From CAVWSM01 sp963798505 (GTDB lineage Bacteria > Actinomycetota > Actinomycetes > Jiangellales > Jiangellaceae), in contig CAWCTX010000017.1 of the NCBI GenBank assembly GCA_963798505.1, positions 1 to 32,096 of the forward strand: a stretch of DNA of 32,096 bases, given 5' to 3'. Below, piece after piece: positions 24,639-32,096 of the stretch (position 1 is the stretch's first letter; each line of letters opens with the position of its first letter). The notes beneath the pieces were generated by a model. It was not told where the DNA came from. It did not search any database and saw only the letters and a list, made by a program, of their open reading frames with translations. The translations under genes were made by a program, and so were the position numbers.

Positions 24639-25718
24639 ATGGGATCGGTTCGCGTAGCCATTGTTGGCGTGGGCAACTGCGCCGCCTCGCTCGTCCAGGG
24701 CGTGCACTACTACCAGGACGCCGACCCGGCGTCGAAGGTCCCTGGCCTGATGCACGTGCGGTTCGGTGATTACCACGTCCGGGACGTGGAGTTCGTCGCG
24801 GCATTCGACGTCGACGCCAAGAAGGTCGGCCAGGACCTCTCCGAGGCGATCGTCGCCAGCGAGAACAACACCATCAAGATCTGCGACGTGCCACCCACCG
24901 GTGTCGTGGTCCAGCGGGGCCACACGCTCGACGGCCTCGGCAAGTACTACCGCGAGACGATCGTCGAGTCCGACGACGAGCCGGTCGACGTGGTGGCCGC
25001 GCTGCGTGAGGCTCGGGTCGACGTGATGGTCTGCTACCTACCGGTCGGGTCCGAGGACGCCGCGAAGTTCTACGCGCAGTGCGCCATCGACGCGGGCGTC
25101 GGGTTCGTCAACGCGCTGCCGGTATTCATCGCCGGCACCAAGGAGTGGGCTGACAAGTTCACCGCCGCGGGCGTGCCGATCGTCGGTGACGACATCAAGT
25201 CGCAGATCGGCGCCACGATCACGCACCGCGTGCTCGCCAAGCTGTTCGAGGACCGCGGCGTGACCGTCGACCGGACCTACCAGCTCAACGTCGGCGGCAA
25301 CATGGACTTCAAGAACATGCTCGAGCGCGAGCGGCTGGAGTCCAAGAAGATCTCCAAGACGCAGTCGGTCACCTCGCAGCTGCGTGAGGAGATCCCTGCA
25401 CGCAACGTCCACATCGGCCCGTCCGACTACGTGGCGTGGCTCGACGACCGCAAGTGGGCGTTCATCCGCCTCGAGGGCCGCAACTTCGGCGACGTACCCC
25501 TGTCGCTGGAGTACAAGCTCGAGGTCTGGGACTCCCCCAACTCGGCCGGCATCATCATCGACGCGATCCGTGCAGCCAAGATCGCCCTCGACCGTGGCGT
25601 CGGAGGCCCGATCCTGTCGGCGTCGTCCTACTTCATGAAGTCGCCGCCGGTGCAGTACGACGACACGACGTGCCGCGACCTGGTGGAGAAGTTCATCGCT
25701 GGAGAGATCGAGCGCTGA
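24639..25718 (+). CDS. ino1: Inositol-3-phosphate synthase
   Basis: 359 residues from ATG 24639, with GGAAGGAAGG 8 nt upstream. The NAD-binding loop I-V-G-V-G-N-C-A-A-S-L is near residue 9, followed by F-G-D-Y-H-V-R-D-V-E-F-V-A-A-F-D-V-D. The catalytic region shows G-D-D-I-K-S-Q-I-G-A-T-I-T-H-R and L-N-V-G-G-N-M-D-F-K-N-M, and later G-P-S-D-Y-V-A-W-L-D-D-R-K. These are hallmarks of actinobacterial myo-inositol-1-phosphate synthase, which converts glucose-6-phosphate to inositol-3-phosphate for phosphatidylinositol, its mannosides and mycothiol. It lies after padR and is followed by a strong hairpin. Confidence 0.97.
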   Translation: MGSVRVAIVGVGNCAASLVQGVHYYQDADPASKVPGLMHVRFGDYHVRDVEFVAAFDVDAKKVGQDLSEAIVASENNTIKICDVPPTGVVVQRGHTLDGLGKYYRETIVESDDEPVDVVAALREARVDVMVCYLPVGSEDAAKFYAQCAIDAGVGFVNALPVFIAGTKEWADKFTAAGVPIVGDDIKSQIGATITHRVLAKLFEDRGVTVDRTYQLNVGGNMDFKNMLERERLESKKISKTQSVTSQLREEIPARNVHIGPSDYVAWLDDRKWAFIRLEGRNFGDVPLSLEYKLEVWDSPNSAGIIIDAIRAAKIALDRGVGGPILSASSYFMKSPPVQYDDTTCRDLVEKFIAGEIER

Positions 25719-25740
25719 CCGTACGGTCACAGACCGCGCG

Positions 25741-25775
25741 CGTGGCGCCCGTTTCCGCAGGGAACGGGCGCCACG
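25741..25775 (+). terminator. ino1 terminator hairpin
   Basis: A 16-bp stem (25741-25756 with 25760-25775; one G-T wobble) closes a 3-nt loop, GCA. It begins 22 nt after the ino1 stop. Arms start CGTGGCGCCCGTT. No U tract follows. Confidence 0.82.
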
Positions 25776-25964
25776 GGTATCATCGGCCGACTCCGCAGCG
25801 TGACGAAACCGGCGTTTTCAAGATCCACTGTCCGTAATCTAGGACACACTGGTTCAGAAGGTTGACATCGCCTATTAGCCTTGTCCGCGGTCGTGTCCCG
25901 TCTTGTCGCCAGATCCTCCAGGTCCCGGAGCGGCGTGGGACTGAACTTTGTGAGAGGACAAGGC
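25776..25964 (+). promoter_or_regulatory. Upstream region of the conservon
   Basis: 189 nt before the histidine kinase gene. TAATCT at 25835-25840 is a fair -10 but lacks a matching -35. TTGACA at 25862-25867 is a perfect -35 but its 17-nt partner (CCGCGG) is poor. The four-gene operon probably starts here, but the exact promoter is not decided by sequence alone. Confidence 0.35.
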
Positions 25965-28900
25965 ATGGTTGAGGCATCTGCACGCCGCAGTGCCCAGCGC
26001 GCAGCCAACCCACCGGAGTCGGAAAGCCTGCGCAGCACGCGCGGTGGCCGCCGACCTGTGCGTCGGGTGTGGGAAGGCCTTATGCACGACCGCAGCGTCC
26101 GCGTGCGAGTGGCCCTGCTGCTCTTCGTGCCGCTGCTTGCGTCCGCGCTGTTGGCCGGTGCGCTGGTGTTCCGCAGCGTCGAGGACGCCCTCGCCGCCCA
26201 GCGCTCGGCGACGATCATGCGCACCGCCGAGGAGGCGATGCGGTTCGCCGACGCGGTGCAGATCGAGCGCGACGACACGGCGCAGTTCGGCGGCAACGTC
26301 GACGCGAGCCAGGTCGTCGCCGCCCGGGCACGCACCGACGCGTCGGCCGGCCGCCTGCTCTCGCAGATCGACGAGCTCACCGACGACTCGCTGCCCTCCT
26401 CGGCCCGCGTCGCCATGGACCAGCTCGTCAACCGGATCGACGACCTCGCGGCGATCCGCGAGCGAGTGTCCGCCGAGCGCTCGCCGTTCGACGCCGAAGG
26501 CGCTCTCGACTACCGCAACGTGGTCCGACAGGTCCACGACGTCATCGAGCAGGCGGCGATCATCGACCCGCGTGTGGCCAGCCAGATCGCCGGGTCGCTG
26601 TCGCTGCTCGAGGCGGCCGAGGAAGCCTCCTCCGAGCGCGCGCTGGTCGTGTGGGTGCTCAGCCAGGGCCGCCAGGCCACCGAGGAGGAGGTGCAGACTC
26701 TCGAGGTTTACCAGGAGAGCCAGGACCAGCTCATCGACCGGGCGCTCGACCAACTACCCGAAGGGGAGCGCGACAACCTCATCGAAGGCCTCAACGTCGT
26801 ACGGCCGCAGATCCAGTCGGCGCGGCTGGCCTTCGCCGACGGCGCCCTGGTCAAGGGCGACTCGGCAGCGTGGCGCGCGGTCGCCACGGACCGGATGTCG
26901 GTGCTTCAGGGTCCGGCGCAAACCGTCATGACGGCCACCGTGGAAGCCTCGGAGTCCCGCGCGTGGCGTGCGCGGACCATCGCCTACGCGACCATCGCCG
27001 TCCTCATCCTGGCGCTGGCGCTCACCACAATGCTCACCCTGTCGATCTCGCGGTCGATCGTCCGGCCGCTCCGCCGCCTGCAGGCGGCTGCACTGCGCAC
27101 GGCGCACCGCGACCTGCCACAGCTGGTCGACCAGGTCCGAGAGAAGGGGCCCAAGGCCGTCAAGGAGGCCGACTCCGGCATCGTCGCGGAGGGTAACGAC
27201 GAGATCGGCCGCGTGGCCCGCGCGTTCAACGAGGTGCACGCCACGGCCGTCCGCGTGGCGTCCGAGCAGGCCCTGCTCCGGCAGAACCTCGACAGCATCG
27301 TCGTCAACCTCTCGCGCCGCACGCAGTCGCTCGTCGACCGCCAGCTGCGCGAGATCGAGCAGCTCGAGGACAGCGAGCGCGACCCCGACCAGCTGGCGAC
27401 GCTGTTCCGCATCGACCACCTCGCCACCCGCGTGCAGCGGCACGCCGAGTCGCTGCTGGTCCTCGCCGGCGTCGAGTCGGCCCACCGCACTCCGGAGCCG
27501 GTCGCCGTCCTCGATGTGATCCGCGCCGCGGCCGGCGAGGTCGAGCAGTACGACCGCGTACGGTTCGGCATGCTGCCGACCGACCCCATCACGGCACACG
27601 CCGTCGATGACGTCGCGCACCTCATCGCAGAGCTGCTCGACAACGCGACCGAGTTCTCGCCGCCGGCGACGACGGTTCTCGTCGACAGCGAGCGGCTGCT
27701 CGGCGGGGGTGTGCGCATCACCGTTGCCGACCAGGGCCTCGGTGTCCCGGCGGCTCGCCTGGCCGAGCTCAACGAGCGACTCGTGTCGCCCGGTGACATC
27801 GACGTCGCGGCCTCGCGCACGCTGGGTCTCTATGTGGTCTCCCGGCTGGCCGGCAAGCACGGCATCTCGGTCCGGCTGGAAGCCCCGTCGTCCGGCGGCA
27901 CGGTTGCCGTCATCGACCTGCCGACGGCACTCATCGCGTCGCATCTCGACGTGCCCGCGAATGCTGCTCCGGCGGCCGCCGCACCCGCGTCGCAGTCGAC
28001 CGCAGACACTCCTGCCTGGAACCTCGCGCAGCAGGCCGGCTGGACGCCGAACACGCACGCGGAAGGCGGGGAGCTGCCGCGTCGCGGCGCCGCCGAGCAC
28101 CGCGTCGACCTCCCGCCCACTCGGCCGGCCAACGCACCGCAGCGCGCGGCCCTCGACCACCGCCCCGCCGGGCGGCCAGAGCCGCTGCGCGAGCGCGGCG
28201 GCGCTCTGCCACGTCGCGGCGCGGGTCCCGACAACGTGCGTCCCACCGACGCGCAGCCCGAGCAACCGGCGACCAAACCGCCGGCCCAGCCCGAGGCGCC
28301 GACGGAGCAGCCGGCCGCGGTCGCCCAGCCGACCAGCCCGTCGGCTGCGAAAGAGCGCGTGGAGTTCAGGGATGCCAAGCACGACTTCGACTCGCCCATC
28401 TTCAGCGCGCTGCACTCGACCTGGTTCCAGCGGCCCACCGGGGACGCTCCCGTGGAGTGGTCGAGCCCTGCCGATGCAGGCTGGCGCACCGCGGACGCCG
28501 TGACCCGGCGCAACGAGTCGGCCCGCGCGCTCCCGCGCAACGGTCGGGCACCGGCCCCGGCAGCTCCCGCAGCCCCGCTAGCGCCCGCCGCACCCGCGCC
28601 GGCCGCACCGGCGCCGGCGGCACCGAGCCTTCCGACACGGTCTGCTCCTCGTGACAGCGTGCCCATGCTCCGCCGTGACGACCTGCGCCTGCGGCGCGAC
28701 GACCTCGGTCGCCCGGCAGCCGAGCGTCCGCTGCTCGGTGACGCGCCGAAGGCCGAGCCGGCCCAGCGGCCCGCACCCGAGCCGACCCCCGAGGCGCAGC
28801 AGCCGACCGAGCTCACCGGCGCCGGTCTGCCGATGCGCCAGCGCGGCGCCTCTCTGATCCCCGGTGCCATCGCCGCCACCCGGGACGCCGACACCAGCCG

Positions 28901-29009
28901 TGACGCCACGGCCGTGCGGTCCACCCTGACCAACCTCATCGGCGGCGTCAGCCGCGCCCGGGTCATCGAGGACACGGACCGTGAGGACAGCGAGAGGAGC
29001 GATTCGTGA
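25965..29009 (+). CDS. Nitrate-sensor-like histidine kinase of a conservon (CvnA-like)
   Basis: 1014 residues from ATG 25965, chosen for its AGAGGA site 6 nt upstream; open frame extends back to 25881 but adds no family sequence. Order: a basic N-terminus; membrane helix about 48-69; a long extracellular helical NIT-like domain; a second helix about 338-361; HAMP (S-I-V-R-P-L-R-R-L-Q); a helix with L-F-R-I-D-H-L-A-T-R-V-Q-R, likely the phosphorylation helix; the ATPase with E-L-L-D-N-A-T-E-F-S-P-P near 558 and A-D-Q-G-L-G-V-P near 587. The last 350 residues are Pro/Ala-rich and disordered, with repeated L-P-R-R-G/L-P-R-N-G-like and R-R-D-D-L-like pieces. It heads a kinase-roadblock-DUF742-GTPase operon. 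Confidence 0.92.
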   Translation: MVEASARRSAQRAANPPESESLRSTRGGRRPVRRVWEGLMHDRSVRVRVALLLFVPLLASALLAGALVFRSVEDALAAQRSATIMRTAEEAMRFADAVQIERDDTAQFGGNVDASQVVAARARTDASAGRLLSQIDELTDDSLPSSARVAMDQLVNRIDDLAAIRERVSAERSPFDAEGALDYRNVVRQVHDVIEQAAIIDPRVASQIAGSLSLLEAAEEASSERALVVWVLSQGRQATEEEVQTLEVYQESQDQLIDRALDQLPEGERDNLIEGLNVVRPQIQSARLAFADGALVKGDSAAWRAVATDRMSVLQGPAQTVMTATVEASESRAWRARTIAYATIAVLILALALTTMLTLSISRSIVRPLRRLQAAALRTAHRDLPQLVDQVREKGPKAVKEADSGIVAEGNDEIGRVARAFNEVHATAVRVASEQALLRQNLDSIVVNLSRRTQSLVDRQLREIEQLEDSERDPDQLATLFRIDHLATRVQRHAESLLVLAGVESAHRTPEPVAVLDVIRAAAGEVEQYDRVRFGMLPTDPITAHAVDDVAHLIAELLDNATEFSPPATTVLVDSERLLGGGVRITVADQGLGVPAARLAELNERLVSPGDIDVAASRTLGLYVVSRLAGKHGISVRLEAPSSGGTVAVIDLPTALIASHLDVPANAAPAAAAPASQSTADTPAWNLAQQAGWTPNTHAEGGELPRRGAAEHRVDLPPTRPANAPQRAALDHRPAGRPEPLRERGGALPRRGAGPDNVRPTDAQPEQPATKPPAQPEAPTEQPAAVAQPTSPSAAKERVEFRDAKHDFDSPIFSALHSTWFQRPTGDAPVEWSSPADAGWRTADAVTRRNESARALPRNGRAPAPAAPAAPLAPAAPAPAAPAPAAPSLPTRSAPRDSVPMLRRDDLRLRRDDLGRPAAERPLLGDAPKAEPAQRPAPEPTPEAQQPTELTGAGLPMRQRGASLIPGAIAATRDADTSRDATAVRSTLTNLIGGVSRARVIEDTDREDSERSDS

Positions 29010-29404
29010 CCACGACAGCATCCACCGACGAGCTCGGTTGGTTGCTCGACCGGTTCGTCGACCGTGCCCCAGGCGCGGCGCACTCCGTGGTTGTGTCCAA
29101 TGACGGCTTGTTCCTGGCGTCGACCCGCGGCCTGCCGCGCGACCGCGGGGAGCAGCTCGCCGCGATCGTGTCCGGCCTCGCCAGCCTCACGGTCGGGGCC
29201 TCCCTGGTCCTCCAGGCCGGTGAGGTTCGCCAGACACTGGTGGAGATGGCCGACGGATTCCTGCTCGTGATGGCGGTCGCCGACGGTGCACAGCTCGCCG
29301 TCCTCGCCTCCGCCGACTGTGACCTCGGACAGGTGGGCTACGAGATGGCACTCCTCGTGGAGCGGGTCGGGCTCGCGTTGAGCCCGACGATCCGAGTCCG
29401 GTGA
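29006..29404 (+). CDS. Roadblock/LC7 domain protein (CvnB-like)
   Basis: 132 residues from GTG 29006, overlapping the kinase stop by 4 nt (GTGA). L-G-W-L-L-D-R-F-V-D-R-A-P-G-A, then V-V-V-S-N-D-G-L-F-L-A-S-T-R-G-L-P, and the amphipathic helix A-A-I-V-S-G-L-A-S-L are typical of the bacterial roadblock/MglB-like fold. Such proteins dimerise and act on small Ras-like GTPases, as MglB does on MglA. Its partner is probably the GTPase encoded two genes downstream. Confidence 0.93.
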   Translation: MTTTASTDELGWLLDRFVDRAPGAAHSVVVSNDGLFLASTRGLPRDRGEQLAAIVSGLASLTVGASLVLQAGEVRQTLVEMADGFLLVMAVADGAQLAVLASADCDLGQVGYEMALLVERVGLALSPTIRVR

Positions 29405-29769
29405 GCACCGACGGCCTTGGCGGCGGGACCGGGTGGGGAAGAGTCCGCCCATATCTCGCCACTCGTGGTCGGACCCGGCCCGTGCACGAGATCGCACTGG
29501 AGGCCCTGGTGACCACGACGGTCCGCGGACGGGCGCACGGGGTCGACCCGGAGCCGGAGCGCGAGCGCATCCTGCGCATCGCGGCCGGCACGCGCTCGGT
29601 CGCCGAGGTGGCTGCGCTCGTGGACGTCCCGATCGGCGTGGCCCGTGTCCTGGTCGCGGATCTCGCTGCTGAAGGCCTGCTCGTCGTCGCCGACGCTGGA
29701 ATGGGGACGGATGTCGGTCGCGACCTCTCGGTCCTGGAAAGGGTGAGAGATGGCCTTCGTCGACTCTGA
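29401..29769 (+). CDS. DUF742 protein (CvnC-like)
   Basis: 122 residues from GTG 29401, again with a 4-nt GTGA overlap. V-R-P-Y-L-A-T-R-G-R-T-R-P near residue 16 and the helix-turn-helix-like R-I-L-R-I-A-A-G-T-R-S-V-A-E-V-A-A-L-V-D with V-P-I-G-V-A-R-V-L-V-A-D-L are the family signature. The role within conservons is unproven; DNA binding or a scaffold between kinase and GTPase are both proposed. Confidence 0.93.
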   Translation: MSTDGLGGGTGWGRVRPYLATRGRTRPVHEIALEALVTTTVRGRAHGVDPEPERERILRIAAGTRSVAEVAALVDVPIGVARVLVADLAAEGLLVVADAGMGTDVGRDLSVLERVRDGLRRL

Positions 29770-30346
29770 GCAGTCCGGCGTACACGCCACGGAGAACGCG
29801 CTGTCGGTCAAGATCGTCGTGGCCGGCGGCTTTGGCGTCGGCAAGACGACGCTCGTCGGTGCGGTCAGCGAGATCGTGCCGCTACGCACCGAGGCGCTCA
29901 TGACCGAGGCGTCCACCTCGGTCGATGACCTGTCGCTGCTGCCGGACAAGCGCACCACCACGGTCGCGATGGACTTCGGGCGCATCACGCTCGACAGCGA
30001 CCTGGTGCTCTATCTGTTCGGCACGCCGGGACAGAACCGATTCTGGTTCATGTGGGACGACATCTCGCGTGGCGCCATCGGAGCGGTGGTCATGGTCGAC
30101 ACCCGTCGGCTCGCCGACTGCTTCGGCGCGATCGACTACTTCGAGCAGCGCGGCGTGCCGTTCATGGTCGCGGTCAACTGCTTCGACGGCCGGTTGCTGC
30201 ACGACCTCGACGACGTACGTGAGGCGCTGCAACTGGCTGAGCATGTCCCGTTCCTCAGCTGTGACGCACGCAACCGCGAGTCGGTGAAGGACGTGCTCAT
30301 CACCCTTGTTGAGTACGCTATGCAGCTCGCGGGAACGCCGTCCTGA
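29750..30346 (+). CDS. Small Ras-like GTPase (CvnD-like)
   Basis: 198 residues from ATG 29750, overlapping the DUF742 gene by 20 nt. P-loop G-G-F-G-V-G-K-T-T at 26-34, G3 region F-G-T-P-G-Q-N-R-F at 90-98, and G4 position V-N-C-F-D at 142-146, where the usual N-K-x-D is N-C-F-D. G5-like S-C-D-A-R is at 170-174. The glutamine of T-P-G-Q is in the place of the catalytic Gln of Ras proteins, though such bacterial GTPases are slow. In Streptomyces these proteins form membrane-associated complexes with the kinase, roadblock and DUF742 partners, affecting development and secondary metabolism. Confidence 0.95.
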   Translation: MAFVDSEQSGVHATENALSVKIVVAGGFGVGKTTLVGAVSEIVPLRTEALMTEASTSVDDLSLLPDKRTTTVAMDFGRITLDSDLVLYLFGTPGQNRFWFMWDDISRGAIGAVVMVDTRRLADCFGAIDYFEQRGVPFMVAVNCFDGRLLHDLDDVREALQLAEHVPFLSCDARNRESVKDVLITLVEYAMQLAGTPS

Positions 30347-30359
30347 CCTGTCACGTGCG

Positions 30360-31658
30360 GTGATCGGTCAAGGCTCGTTCATCGCCGACCTCGCGGTCGT
30401 CCTTCGGGGGCGGGACTTCAGGCGGCTGTTCGCCGTACGGCTCACATCGCAGTTCGGCGACGGCGTGCTGCAGGTGGGCTTCGCGGCGTACGTGTTCTTC
30501 TCGCCGGAGCGGCAGGCAACCGCCCCAGCGGCCGCCGCCACGCTCGCCACGTTGCTCCTGCCGTTCTCGCTCGTCGGCCCCTTCGCCGGGGTGCTGCTCG
30601 ACCGGTGGCAGCGGCGCGAGGTGCTGCTGTGGGCCAACGTCGTGCGCACCGTGCTGCTCGTCCTCCTCGGCGTCCTGGTCGCGGGCGGCTCGGCCGGGGT
30701 GTGGTTCTACGCCACCGCACTGGTCACCCTGTCTGTCAACCGGTTCTTCCTGGCCGGGCTCGGCGCGTCCCTGCCGCACGTGGTGCCCGCACACGAGCTG
30801 GTCATGGCCAACGCGGTGTCCCCGACGTGCGGCACTGCGGCCGCGCTGCTCGGGGCCGGTGTCGGTTTCCTCGTACGGGAGACGTCCTCGACCGTCACGC
30901 CGGTCTATGCCGTAGCAGGTGCGTGCTATCTGCTCGCCGCGCTGCTCGCGTTACGCATGTCGGCGCGGCTGCTCGGCCCGGACCACCCGATCAAAGCCGG
31001 CTTCCACCACGCGGTGCGCGACGTGCTCCGGGGACTCGTCGGTGGCGTGCACCACCTCCGTGAACGACGACCGGCCGCTCGGGCGCTGGCGGTAATCGCG
31101 GCGGGCCGGTTCGCGTACGGGCTGATGGTGATCTCCTCGCTGCTGCTGTTCCGCAACTACCTCAACGACCCGGCCGACACTGATGCCGGGCTGGCCGGGC
31201 TGGCAACGACGATCACCTTGTCCGGTGTCGGGTTCGCGATAGCGGCGTTCCTGACGCCGATCGGTGCCCGCCGCTTCGGCATCGACCACTGGATCGTCGG
31301 GCTGCTGTTGCTTGCGGCGGTGGCGAGCGTCTTTCCGACGATGCTGTTCACGTCGTGGGCGTTGTGGGCGACAGCCTTCCTAGTGGGCATCACGGCGCAA
31401 GGCGTCAAGATCTGCGTGGACACCCTGGTGCAGACACATGTCGATGACGACTTCCGCGGCCGGGTGTTCTCGATCTACGACGTGCTGTTCAACGTGATGT
31501 TCGTGCTGGCCGCCGTGGTCGGTGCGCTCGTGCTGCCGGAGAACGGGAAGTCGTACGTCGTCGCGGCCGGCCTCGCGCTTCTGTACGCCGCAGCGGCCGG
31601 CGCCTACCGCCGTGACGTCAGGCAGTCGGAGAGCCCTGCTGAGCCCACCACCGGGTGA
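30360..31658 (+). CDS. MFS transporter
   Basis: 432 residues from GTG 30360; the open frame reaches back to 30306, but those codons overlap the GTPase gene and read as shadow sequence. About twelve hydrophobic segments. F-R-R-L-F-A-V-R-L-T-S-Q-F-G-D-G-V-L-Q-V-G opens the first helix, and P-F-A-G-V-L-L-D-R-W-Q-R-R-E-V-L is the MFS loop 2-3 motif (G-x-x-x-D-R-x-x-R-R). D-D-F-R-G-R-V-F-S-I-Y-D-V-L-F-N occurs in the second half. This resembles the MFS_3/enterobactin-exporter-like group. The substrate is unknown. It lies 13 nt after the GTPase and may be co-transcribed; its 3' end overlaps pcnA by 41 nt in opposite orientation. Confidence 0.9.
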   Translation: MIGQGSFIADLAVVLRGRDFRRLFAVRLTSQFGDGVLQVGFAAYVFFSPERQATAPAAAATLATLLLPFSLVGPFAGVLLDRWQRREVLLWANVVRTVLLVLLGVLVAGGSAGVWFYATALVTLSVNRFFLAGLGASLPHVVPAHELVMANAVSPTCGTAAALLGAGVGFLVRETSSTVTPVYAVAGACYLLAALLALRMSARLLGPDHPIKAGFHHAVRDVLRGLVGGVHHLRERRPAARALAVIAAGRFAYGLMVISSLLLFRNYLNDPADTDAGLAGLATTITLSGVGFAIAAFLTPIGARRFGIDHWIVGLLLLAAVASVFPTMLFTSWALWATAFLVGITAQGVKICVDTLVQTHVDDDFRGRVFSIYDVLFNVMFVLAAVVGALVLPENGKSYVVAAGLALLYAAAAGAYRRDVRQSESPAEPTTG

Positions 31659-32096
31659 GCTCGGCGACGGCCTCGTCGCGCGACAGCGGGCCCTGGTCGA
31701 GCCTGACCTCGAGCATGTGCTGGTAGGCCTTGCCGACGAGCGGGCCGGGCTTGAGATCCAGGATGGCCATGATCTCGTTACCGTTGAGGTCCGGCCGGAT
31801 CGCGTCGAGCTCTTCCTGCTCGGCAAGCCGCGCGATCCGCTCCTCGAGATGGTCGTACTGCCTCTGCAACGCCTCGGCTCGGCGCCGGTTGCGTGTCGTC
31901 GAGTCGGCCCGCGTGAGGATGTGCACCCGCGACAGCAGCGGCCCGGCGTCCGTGACGTAGCGGCGCACCGCGGAGTCGGTCCACTCACCGCTCGCGTAGC
32001 CGTGGAACCGCAGGTGCAGCCGCACCAGATCGGCCACGTCGTCGATGACCTGCTTGGGAAAGCGCAACGCCGCCAGCCGCTTGCGGGTCAGCTTGG
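31618..32096 (-). CDS. pcnA: CCA tRNA nucleotidyltransferase, C-terminal part (cut by window edge)
   Basis: The last 158 residues only; the frame is open to the window edge, so the start lies outside. It shows L-R-F-P-K-Q-V-I-D-D-V-A-D-L-V-R-L-H-L-R-F-H-G-Y, W-T-D-S-A-V-R-R-Y-V-T-D-A-G, and later L-N-G-N-E-I-M-A-I-L-D-L-K-P-G-P-L-V-G-K-A-Y-Q. These are the HD-like and C-terminal helical domains of actinobacterial CCA-adding enzymes, which complete tRNA 3' ends. The catalytic head domain is not in this window. In actinobacteria the gene is usually close to oriC, in agreement with the rest of the window. Confidence 0.93.
   Translation of the reverse strand, partial: KLTRKRLAALRFPKQVIDDVADLVRLHLRFHGYASGEWTDSAVRRYVTDAGPLLSRVHILTRADSTTRNRRRAEALQRQYDHLEERIARLAEQEELDAIRPDLNGNEIMAILDLKPGPLVGKAYQHMLEVRLDQGPLSRDEAVAELTRWWAQQGSPTA

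Noticed and set aside
26754..29785. Long minus-strand open frames (553 and 651 codons)
   Set aside because: They lie opposite the conservon kinase, roadblock and DUF742 genes and have no recognisable domains.
1..32096. CRISPR arrays, insertion sequences, tRNA or rRNA genes
   Set aside because: I saw no spaced direct repeats, transposase motifs or cloverleaf/rRNA-like sequence; gaps between genes are short.

Overview
The window is GC-rich, gene-dense chromosomal DNA from an actinobacterium. The strongest placement evidence is conserved gene order: pcnA (edge), ino1, padR, ponA, a PIG-V-like mannosyltransferase, rpsF, ssb, rpsR, rplI and dnaB occur together, as in the oriC-proximal region of Mycobacterium tuberculosis (ino1/Rv0046c to dnaB/Rv0058). 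Frequent GTG starts, 4-nt stop/start overlaps and a Streptomyces-type conservon agree. A Propionibacteriales/Nocardioidaceae-like host is my guess from overall feel, not a demonstrated assignment.

Left arm (1-10.5 kb) is accessory. On the minus strand lies an operon-like run: ABC ATPase, ABC-2 permease, DesK/LiaS-type histidine kinase, NarL-type response regulator, RlmA/TlrB-like 23S rRNA methyltransferase, then a SnoaL-like protein. An alpha/beta hydrolase (-), a Tat-exported intradiol-dioxygenase-like lipoprotein (+), a glutaminyl cyclase lipoprotein (+) and a DUF2786 protein (-) follow. A compact plus-strand trio comes next: sulfite-oxidase-like molybdoprotein, flavin/NAD(P)H reductase and a DUF6510 zinc-ribbon protein.

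The core (10.6-16.7 kb) holds dnaB (-), interrupted by a full-length LAGLIDADG intein at the ESG/SIEQ site, a divergent MATE exporter, and the rplI-rpsR-ssb-rpsF ribosomal/SSB operon (-). Between 16.9 and 25.7 kb are a small membrane protein, an endonuclease IV, a MarR/YceI divergent pair with a clear operator, a two-gene membrane/mannosyltransferase unit, a class A penicillin-binding protein with PASTA domains, and padR-ino1 behind a perfect inverted-repeat operator. From 26 to 30.3 kb lies a conservon (histidine kinase, roadblock, DUF742, small GTPase), followed by an MFS transporter and the 3' end of pcnA.

Two global features stand out. First, almost every gene left of about 13.2 kb, including the essential dnaB, is cut by single-base frameshifts, and nearly all that I could resolve are +1 insertions. 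To the right of that point every gene is intact. This looks like an under-polished contig end rather than biology, so frameshifted genes are annotated here as one gene each. Second, most convergent gene ends carry long, nearly perfect stem-loops, including a perfect 36-bp palindrome, which probably act as bidirectional terminators.
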